29,067 nucleotides of DNA from contig LRSR01013526.1 in NCBI GenBank assembly GCA_001579985.1, positions 1 to 29,067 on the forward strand, written 5' to 3'. The translations under genes were made by a program, and so were the position numbers. The notes under the pieces are model-generated. The model was not told the DNA's origin and made no database searches. It saw only the letters and a program-made list of their open reading frames with translations. The first letter of the stretch is position 1. The number at the start of each line of letters is the position of its first letter. Below are positions 1 to 10,400 of this stretch, one piece after another. The stretch is from Hypsibius dujardini (Eukaryota; Tardigrada; Eutardigrada; Parachela; Hypsibiidae).

Positions 1-1620
1 GGGCTGGAACAAATGAAAGATAAGCCCAACGGTAAATTATGAAGTACTATGAGCCAAGCTACAGCAAAGAAGTCAGAGATTCAGTTGCGGATTGTGGCTG
101 GCTTGGAAGGGATGGCAAGCCTGAGCTAGATAGCAGAAAAAATACCCATCTCTTGGCCCGGCGCGGAGGCAATCTTCAATCTTCTAAATTTGGGGGTATG
201 GGGTGGACAAAATCAGTTTAATCGTCGAAGTGAAGGTCACGTTCATAAATTCTGGATACCGTAATAGAAATAGCGTTACTTTCGGATTTTTCTCACATTA
301 TAAGTATGTCTCAAAAGTATGCCATCTGCATGGTGGACCGACCATCCCATCGAGACGGGTGAAACAAGACATGTGGTCAACTGCGTCAACTGCAATCGGT
401 GTAACTGCGGGCTTTCGTGTCCACCAAAAGTGTCCAGTCAAACTGTAGCTTCAATGACGGCCGGCATCCCATGTGGACAGTGGCTTCGTAAACAGACTAA
501 GATGAAGAGTTTGTTTGTTTAGAATCCTAATTCTAATGCACATGCACTTACCTGATTGGGATAGCAGTCAGTCGGCTGGGGTATCATGATCGAAATTGTA
601 TTGGTTCTCAGCGGCAACCCTGAAAGGAATTGCGGTAGGGTTCCCGTTTCCGAAAATGTTATTTGCAATTGTGTTTCCACATTTATTTAGTACTTGTCTA
701 TCTGTTTGTTTGTCTGATTAATTGATTACGCCATCAATAATTCTCTTCTATAATTATTCAACCAACCGTACAGACACACAGTCGTTATTTTTATTTATTA
801 AGTTGATAATTAGTGTTGCATTGTTTCAATTAAATATTATGTCTTTTTATTGATATTTATTGATAGCAACATAACTGTATTATTGTCTGCTAAGTTATGT
901 TGTATTTACCCCTTAAGATCATGGCAGATCTTTATTTAACATTCATAAAGTTTATCAAATGTCCAAATAGCTAGCGCGTACAATCGGTTTAAGCGAAGAG
1001 ACCGGGCCAGTTCTTAGAATACAAAAACTCGATCCATGGCCAGACACGTTAAATTTATCGATAAAACTCAAGCACACCCAGTATAAAAAACAGGCCTTTC
1101 ACATTAAACGTGCCGCATGGCTTTTTGCTTCCGTCGTGCCACAACTAGTCCCGCAAGGTTTTTGTTTTCATCGGTGCATCTGCTGCTGTAATCACTTGGA
1201 ATTCCGGACGCGGAAGTGATATGCGTTTCCCGCCATTTCTCCTTCCCTGATGAGCACTTAATCGACAGGTTATTTCTCCATTTCACGCATTCCTTCCTGG
1301 TTAATTACACTCTCGACACCAAAAGTCATAGTTCAGATCACACCGTCACTACTACCGATAAACATGTTATCATTGTTCATGGCCAGACAAGCTCAGGCCC
1401 GCGGCCACAACCTGTCGGCGCCGAGCTTTGTGTATGTGTATATACACAAAAATAATAATTTTATGTATATACCGTGCATACTTTCACCGTGAGTTACACA
1501 AGACCACCTTGAAGCCGGCCTGCTGGCCTTCAGGCAACCGGCTGATTCATTCAGGCACAGGGCCGCACTGCAAATACACGTACCTCGAGTGCGATGGACC
1601 GTGATACAAGTTCAACTATA
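1..1620. other. Upstream region with no assigned gene
   Basis: I recognise no gene here. The stretch from about 320 to 490 is richer in G and C than its surroundings. On the plus strand it reads as a short cysteine-rich peptide (ORF 319-522) containing CVNCNRCNCGLSC, which could be a lone exon or chance. Around 690-718 there is a short TCTG/TTTG run like the intronic tracts further downstream. The rest is AT-rich, with scattered short frames on both strands that show no family motif. Confidence 0.5.
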
Positions 1621-1622
1621 TA

Positions 1623-3087
1623 CAGGGTCCACCACCAACATTTACTCAAATTTAAAAGGGGTACTATAGAAATTGCGTGTGTTGATTTCAACGTTCAAAA
1701 CTAACAAAATGTGCAGGATAGAGTTCAGGTCATGTTGCAAACCAATAATTATGAAAAATTTTGATGGGGAGCTTCTGGAGTTCGCCAAATGAAAAACCTC
1801 ATTTCTGACTATTGTGTAGCTTGATTGTTGATCGAATTGACATGAGGTTTTACCGTCTCACAAGCTGAAACCGCAAAGCTAACCCACCAAGCAAACGTAG
1901 TGCATACAATAAGTAGAAATAAGAGCTTGCTTCTTTTCGTCAAAGCCGAAAGTAAATGGGAGAATCGTCGCATCAAGGGATTCCAAAATTTATATGGAAC
2001 AACTAACTGGTTAGGCGGCAAATACGAGGAGCACGCTGAAATGCTTGAAAGTTCATTTAAAAAAATGGACGACGAAATTTAATATCTGAAATTTTATTCG
2101 AAACCAGTAAGGTATTGTGAAAAGGAAATAAAAGTTTCAGTGAGAGTGGCCAACAACTGGCCAATGGGCAAACGCAATAGCGAAGCTCACTTGTAAAAAC
2201 GTGAACAATCAGTCGATCGATCATGCATCGTAATAAAAAAGCTTTCCGAAGCGCTGCCTTCAATGACTTTAAAAATTATTAATCCCCTCTTGAAGGTTTT
2301 AACCGTTTGACAGTAACTTTTAGAGGCGTCGCAAGACTGGACCTCGCATACTGGTTTTTCTGCAAGACAACGCTTCCTGTCACACTTCTGCACCAACAAC
2401 GAAATTCCTAAAAAAGAAGGTACTTGCCACTCTTCCTCACCCGCCCTATAGTTCTGACCTTGCACCGTGCAACCTTTTTGGTTTTCCTAAATCGAAGAAA
2501 ATTCTGAAGAGCAGGACTTTTTTAAATCAAAAAGAGTTGAAGGGGAAAGTGACGTCTGCACAGAACCAGCTCTTCAAGACTGGCTTTTTGTTTGTTTTCT
2601 AGCAATGGCTGGCCCGGCTAAAGAATTGCATTGAATGCAACGGAGATTATGTTGAGAGATTCCAGTGAAATATTGTTTATAGGTTGCAAATAATAAAAAA
2701 AGATAAAAATGAACTTTCAATCATTTCAGCATGCCTCTCGTATTTTTTTTAAAATTGCTAATGCTGTGAATAAGCGAAGACACATAGTTTAGTTGAACCC
2801 TTAAATATGTAAATAAGATGTACTAAGCAGTTATTTGTGAAATGGGATCGAGAAATGTATATTCTGGAAGAGCAAGGCCAGATTCTGGCCGAACTTAGCG
2901 GGCTTAAAATTGCCAGCATTGCAAAAAAAGCACCGACAATGTTCACTGAACTTTTTATGACTCAAATTTGTATGAAAGTCAACTCACCTGGACATCTGCT
3001 TTTGAGAGAACTTAAGGGCTTTGAGCAACGGTAAAATTTCAAAACGGAGACCCATTCAAATTTGAGTACATATCATGGTGGACCCTG
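1623..3087 (+). mobile_element. Decayed mariner-family (Tc1/mariner) DNA transposon
   Basis: The ends are inverted repeats: CAGGGTCCACCA at the left and its reverse complement at the right, with a second shared block (TACTCAAATTT) about 20 bases further in on each side. A TA dinucleotide flanks each end (1621-1622 and 3088-3089), the target duplication expected of this superfamily. The 1465-bp length is typical of mariner elements. The interior holds remnants of a plus-strand transposase with a DD34D-like spacing. Frameshifts and stops show that the copy cannot make an active enzyme. Confidence 0.9.
2363..2647 (+). pseudogene. Mariner transposase remnant, catalytic C-terminal part
   Basis: One frame reads QDNASCHTSAP, then after a short gap LPHPPYSSDLAPCN, then FPKSKK. 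These match the mariner signatures HDNAPSHT and LPHPPYSPDLAPCD. The second catalytic aspartate is at 2366-2368. The residue 35 positions later, where the third aspartate belongs, is asparagine (AAC, 2471-2473), so 34 residues lie between them as in DD34D enzymes. A TAG stop interrupts the frame at 2600-2602, just before QWLARLKNCIECNGDYVE, the usual C-terminal block. The N-terminal half is scattered over several frames upstream. The gene is dead by both the D-to-N change and the stops. Confidence 0.88.
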
Positions 3088-3089
3088 TA

Positions 3090-4307
3090 CATGTACTTCA
3101 CCTTGTACTATACTGTTTGAAAGTACCATGACGTAGCGTTTGGCGGCTACGTTAATTCACGAAATAAGAAATCAATAATACAAGGAACAATCGGTAATCT
3201 GTGAAGTAGAACATCGTCAGCTGCAAGTTTTTGTTTACTCAATGACTGAAGGACCAGCAAAGTCATAGTTAGTCATACATATCCGGTGTGGAATGCGGAT
3301 TGACAATTTAATATTTTCTCTATCAGTTTTATCAATATAAATAAAGTGATCTCCATACGTATTTTACTTTTGTTTACTCCAGATAATTTGTTTGGAATAT
3401 TGTGTGTAATAGCGTCTGCTGATCGTTCTGATTTTCTTCGCAGTTTTTTGCGACATATCTTAACAATTCCAATTTTATCTGCTTCCAGGTAAGGGCTTTT
3501 TTCGTCTGCGTATGAAAAAGCTTAAGATCTCACACCAGCCCCTTTCCTAATCCCAATGTCTAACACCCATGCAAACCAATTCGTTCCGCATGAGGTTGTT
3601 TGCGTCGGCGTGTACGACGAGCCTATTCTAAGAAGTGCCGCAACCGTTTACATCAATGCTTGTCGTGTGTCCGGTCAATAATGGAGTCTGCTCGCGCGCG
3701 TTCTCCGCCGATGTGGGTCAACGTGTAGGCCTTGATATCTCTCGACAAAATTGCCCAGACGACGACAGAAAAGCGAGAACTTACTCAGCTGTGTGTGTTG
3801 CTTGTATATGAGAGAGGTGTAAAGTACCTGCTTAACGAACTTATGCGTTCACATTGCGCGAGCGATAGACAAAAAGCCAACCGTTCGCTTCACCCACACA
3901 TACACACACACACAATTTTTTGCATTTGCGTACCCGGATTAATATTGTATGAGCGGTTTGATTTTTTTGCCTTTCCGCATTGTTGTGGGTGAGAGGCCTT
4001 GATTGACCACTTCGTAGTACATAACAGACATGCCTGATACTATTAACTGCGATTAGTCTTTAAGTTATTGTTCTGTTCTCAGCACAAAGCATGGGTCAGA
4101 AATGTTTTCTACTGCGCGTTTTGAGGAAACATGATGCAGAATGCTCGTGACGGATTATCTAGATGGAATTAGCTGCTGTCATGAGTTGCGAATTATGAAT
4201 TGGCAAACACTCTTCTCATAACTGCCCAGACCGACGCTATATTACCCCATTGTCATAATACTTTCATTCATCAAATATTTCTTTTGATTCTCTTGACTAT
4301 ATCACAG
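3090..4307. other. Spacer upstream of the peroxidase gene, possible 5' UTR exon
   Basis: No coding sequence is recognised. A TATAAATA string lies at 3336-3343, and a CAG|GTAAGG donor-like site at 3488/3489. Together they could bound a 5' untranslated exon spliced to the acceptor ATCACAG at 4307, but this is inference only. A small hairpin with 7-bp arms (ACGTAGC/GCTACGT) lies at 3131-3152, and a short CA repeat near 3894-3914. Confidence 0.3.
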
Positions 4308-4421
4308 ATTTTCCACACTTCGGATGCAACAAGAGCGGCTTGGACGTTTGGACAACAAAAGTACTTGTTTGTTGTAATTCTCACCTGTTGGACACGAAGC
4401 CACCCATATTCCATTGCCGAC

Positions 4422-7400
4422 ATGGCTCGCAATTAGTAAGTGATGCCAGTTTGTTAGCCTCTTTGATTCCTCAATATGACGAGCGATGACGTTAGATTGC
4501 GTAAGAAATCTTTTTGAACTAAAGCAACAAACTATTAAAATTTGATTACATCCAGGATGTTAACACACCCAGAGGCTCGTTCAGGGTCCTTAAAGGTTGG
4601 AACCAGGACCCCTCACGGTAGTGCCAGGGGGCAAAATGATTTTTATTTAAAAATGAGCCCAAAATTGGGCCTCTTATCTCTCATCATTTTGAAACTTGTG
4701 GGGGTCTGAGGGTCTGATTTCCAGTAATGTTGCCTATTTGCTCACACCCCTGACCCTAGGATGAAGGGTTTTGGTTCCGACCTGTATATACCCTAAACAA
4801 GCCTCTGTATACACCCTTCTAATTTTTATACGAAATTAACTTTTCCATTGTTTCTAAAATAGGTAAGTCTGGTTATTTGGCAAATTTTCCGTACATCAAA
4901 AAATCCTGTTATGATTCCAAAATAAATCTTCTGCTTAACTAGATAGTGAACGCTTTTGTTAAATGGTGTCAAGGTATTGGTATTAAATTTTGCTTAATAA
5001 ACTTTTTCCGCAAATGAATTCGTTCGTTGGATAATATTTTGTATACTCAAATTGAGTCGTGTCGATATTCACTCGAGTTAAATTCATATCTTAATTTTTA
5101 CTTGTAATCTAAAATAAAAGCAAATCGTGGCCTTTTTCCTTTATTAGTTCTTTATTATTTCTATCGCTTATGAGCAGTGATCATGTCGGAAAATACAGAA
5201 ACAGTCATATGCGAGTGGTCATCCGGGTCTCCTATATTTACAATGTCATCATTTGTGATCAGTTACGTTTTTCGCTTTTCAGTCTCCTCAAAATGTGGAT
5301 ATTCCTCTTTCTCGGCTCTATTCCGGCCGAGAACCAATTTTTTCAGCAATTTGCTGAGGACACTCCTGCAACTACGCCCGAAGCCTTTCCCGCGCCCTTC
5401 TCCAGCGAACTTATCGACAAAATCAAAGCACTCAAAGCGGCAGGCAGCAGTAGTAACAAGGATCGCACAGCCCGTGTCGTCAACCCACCTGCACGCTCTC
5501 ACAGCGCCAACTCCTTCCGCGGATCTCTTCCGACCGTTCCTCTGCCCGAAGCACGCGACTTTTTCAACACCGATGAGGGTAGTGACAATGAGGATTCCAT
5601 CTTATCAGATGTTGCCCCATCCGCAGACAACGAAGCCCCAACCACACCACAGGTCGTAACAACTCGCAGGTAATTTATGAGTTACTTTGAATATATGGTT
5701 AATTTTTCTGACACAATTATATTCATACGCAATATTTCATAAATAATATTATTAAGGTTTTATTGATAGTAAACTCACACCTTTATGTGCGATTTATTCT
5801 AAAACGTAAAACTCAACTTCATTTGAAACTTTTGCATATAAAAGTTTCGCGACTAAAAAAAAATTAATTCTTGAAGTGAGAACAGTCAGTTAAACTTAGA
5901 CGTATTTTCTTAGCAATTAAATTAGTTTTTTGTCGCAAGGAAAAAGTTGTCACTGGCACTGGCCCTTCATATTATTTTAATTTTCAGCACTGATAAAATA
6001 TAAATCATGCATTGATACTAAGAAGATGTGACCAAAACAGTAAGCATTGTAATGCTCGATCTGACTTTAGAAATTTATCAAAGGTGAAGGCCTCGCGCAA
6101 GAGATAAATCTTCATCTGCAAACTGCAAACATAGTAATATTCAAAAAAATAAATTATTTGTTATAAAATAAAAAAATATACTTCAGCTAATACATAATTA
6201 TGCTTTTGGCTGATTTTAATTGTCAAATAATACATAATATGTATGTATTATATTTTATTGTATATTTATTTATTGTATGTATTAGATGAATGTACTACGT
6301 TTAAATAATATTTATTTAAAACATATTTAATCATCACTATATCCAGGCCATTTCATGGTTTCCCCCCGAAAGAGACGAAACTGGTTCGACTACAATCCAT
6401 CAATCCGGTGAAAGCCCCGATGACGGCCTCACTGTCGCGACCATTTGTTGCGTTGGACGACACCGCCACTGGGGAAATTGTCCAGAAAGTGAAAGCCGTG
6501 GGTGCGTTGAATCGATTGACCGTTCAGTTGGCGTCAACGCGCAGGCGACGAACGAAGACGACGACGACCTTGGCGCCAACAACGACAACAAGGGCTACAA
6601 CGACAACATTAAGTGAGGATGAGCAGGATGCAGACGCCAGTACCGGTAAGGGTGGGGGTTATGTTAATGCAAAGCTTCAGGCTTTGCTTCGACAAAAAAT
6701 AACTGACAGCTGGGTCATTCCCCATGAATTTGTCAACCCTCAACAAATAGGATTTCCGATTGTTATTTTCGTTTGACAAAAGGAAATTTTCACGAAAGCG
6801 GTAACTCAAATGAGCTGTGGGTCATCATTGGCCTGGTATTTTTTCGCGAACAAATTGTTAAATTATTAATCACCGTCGGCGACGCTGTTTCATCTTCTAG
6901 GAAGCTTATTGGGCTAACCTCTGATAAAAAAAATTCTCTAGGTAAACGTAATATCGCAAACATGATGCCTGACATTAAAAATACTATAATCGAAGGAACA
7001 CCGCACATAAACTTTTTAATTACTTATCAGCAATATTAGTATAAACAAAATAAATAAAGATAAATAGCAAATGCCTGAATTACTGAGCTTATGACATTTT
7101 GGCATTTTGGCATCTGGATGACTCAAGAAAGACAAAATTTAACTACTGATATTGGAACAAACTTTTTTTTGCACACGCTGCAGAAGATAATGTTATTAAA
7201 ATAAAATAGATGGTCTTTCGAAGGATAATTAATCTATAAAACAAATTGTGTTTGATGCTTTCTTGTAAGTGGAAAAGGGCGATAATGACTTCCCATAAAT
7301 GAAATTTAAAATTATGTCTAAATCAAGCAATTCGGGTATCGCCGCAATGTGCCGTGCTCTGTAGAAATGATAAATTCATGTATATTTGTTATTTAAATGA

Positions 7401-10400
7401 GAGATTGAGTGCCAAATGTGATTGCTCGTCATCAAAAACAAATTTCAGACTTCTGCAATTTCGCTCCTTGCCTTACCAGTTGGCTGTAAACTTATTATGG
7501 TTAATAATTACAGACGATGATCCAGCACCCGCTCCCAAACCAGTCAATGCTAGAGGTCAAAAGACTGCTGCTCAGTTATCGCTGTCGGAAAACGTCGGCG
7601 AGAAGAAGACCCTTGTTGTTGGAAAACAGGCCGCCGCCCTAGAACAGCTTACAAAATCACTGGTCTCCCGGTGCGTTAAGACCTTCAACTGTCCCGCCCT
7701 GAGGGAGAATCTGTCAAAAAATGAATGCCATGTTGATAAATTATCTTGTTGCTTCCAGATTCGGTATGACCGTAGACCAAATTCGGAATCAATTGCCTCT
7801 GATTACCATGTCGAAGACGGTCAAACAGGACTGCCTTACTACCGCAGAAGGGTACGCAGCAGCCACATTATTATCGCAACAATCAGATTAATCAAATTAA
7901 TTTAATTCATACAAATTAATTCAATCTTACTGATATAGTCAGCTCAAAGAGGAAAAAAATAAGGACAAAGAATAGTTAGATCAAATCAGGAAAAATATCA
8001 TTGTTTACTAAGATTTTGTTGAGATTTGATTTTGCTTCTAGAAAACCACAAGTGCCTTTGAATGATCCTTTCGGTGGAGAAGTGCCGGATTGTGCGCAAT
8101 CAAAGTTTCGGTCATTCGACGGAACTTGCAATAATATTGCCTTCCCAAATCGAGGCACTACAGCTTCAATTTTTCTTCGGATGGTGGAGCCAGACTACGC
8201 AGACTGTAAGTTCCGCGCTAGAAATTCGGTTGCAGCTAGAATTCTTCGATTTCTGTTCTGCCCATATTTTTGTGTTTAAATCTAACCGTATGTCTGCATT
8301 CCTGTGCGCAATATCCGCTGTGCGAGTTAAAAAAACTGTAATACCAAGTTTCAAAGAGAAATAATATGTTTTTTTTAAAATAACAATCCCAACTTAATAA
8401 CAAAATCGATAAATGAACTGTTTGATTAATTTGATTTAGCAAACGAAACTCGCAATATTTTAGCAGTTTGATTGACTAATCTGTCAAAGACCTTGAAAAG
8501 CGGAAGTGTGCTGAATTTCGTGCTATAATTAAGACGTCGCTCAGCGTATATATGTGTGTTACGTGACTTTGGAAATCGCACAGCCACGTCACAATTTAAG
8601 ATCTCGTTATCGTGCAAGACATAATTGAGTTTTCCATCTTGACAGATAGCTGCTTATTTCTTTGTATACGCCTTCCTGTAAAATAATGTGTTGCTTTCAC
8701 TTTTTGTGACATGAAGTCTAGAGCGTGTTGTTTTCCCCCCAGCCATTGCCGCACCGCGGAAATCGAAAGGAGGTCAAGTTTTGCCGAGTGCGCGAGTCAT
8801 CAGCAAACGAGTCGCGGGTAATGCAGACGTCCCCTCTACAACTACTACACAGATGGTAACTTATACTTTCTGTATATATAAATAAAATTTGGAAAACATA
8901 ACATACATTTTGCAAGTGTGCATTTATTTTCCAGAACTGGCAGTTTGAATTATTAATGAAATATGTAATATTTATTTATTGTAATATTTATTCATGTGTT
9001 ATTTATTAGTTGTTGATTATTGAGGGGACTTATCCTCAAGTTTATTTAACATAGATTTTGAAGTAATACAGCGTAATTGCAAGAAATGCCAGAAATAGAT
9101 TTTCTCTTCGTTTTCAGTTCATGCAATTCGGACAGTTCATTGTAAGTTTAACCAATATGAAGGAACATGTTTAACTCAAACTGCATTTTTCATTTACACC
9201 ATCAAACCAACATTATTTTTCCGGGCATTTTGACATCAGGATCACGACATCACGGTAAGTTATTTTACATCAATATAATTATATCAATATATATATTATA
9301 TCATATATATATTTATCTATATCTAATATAAATATTATTTTATTTTATTTTGTATGATATATATCTCATATTTATATTATATTATTATATAAATATATCA
9401 ATATTATTACATTTTTCTATCAATATAATTGACAGTAGAATGGGCTATCTTTTCCCTCATTGCACAGAACACACCCAAAGCTCGCGGACTGGATAAGCTT
9501 CCGCCTCAATGCTGCTTCGATGATCCGAAAACTAAGCTGGATCCAGCCTGCTTCCCAATTCCCATACCGAAAGATGACGTCTTCCTTGGACCGTAAAAAA
9601 AAAAAGATGTTTAGTAAAACTAATCCTGGATGAGAAATATGTTATAGCAGTTTTTCTACATCTGCAGGTTGAATCAGACATGCATGGAATTTGTTCGCAG
9701 TCTACCAGGAACGCGACCCGGCTGCACCTTAGGGCCTAGAGAGCAAGTCAATCAGAATACCGCATTTATTGACGGAAGTGCCAGTAAGTTATCATATTTC
9801 ACATATGCTGTCTAATATTTTTAAACGATAGGCCAAAGCTAACTTCCTGACTGATGCAATTCTAAGACGTGTCGAGTTAATAAAAACTAAAAGACCAATT
9901 TTTTAAACTACGATTTCACTATGTAAGCATGAGCTGTTATCGGAAATGTATTACCATTTATATTTAATTTAGAATTATTGTTCATTTTTTGCAGATTTAA
10001 TCATATTGCATTTGCAGTTTACGGATTATCACAGGATAAGGCTGATGTGTTGCGATCTCATGAAATAGGTAAGGATTAAGATAACAGATAAAAAACTAAG
10101 ATTGATCCTTGTTGGTGCAAAGAGCAAGTTAAGCCCCCCTCGGATTTCAAAACGTTTTCAAAAACTTCAGTTTTTCGTTGAAATTTGAGATTTGTTGAGG
10201 TGCAATATAAGCTCTCTGTTGATGGCTACAAATTTGAGGTTCAAAGCATTCAAGAACGATCTAAATTTGATGATAAACTGGTTTTTTTAAACACGTTCTG
10301 AAATCCCAGGGAGCCTGAAAATCAGACCCTCACAAGTTTCAAAATAATCAGAGAAGGACAAGAGGCCCAATTTCATGTTCAATCTTGAAAAAAAAAATAT

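Noticed and set aside
7354-7905. A single 183-residue protein read straight through this open frame
   Set aside because: The middle and end read in the wrong frame. An 88-bp intron at 7671-7758 gives [12 protein letters not shown] and restores phase with the following exons.
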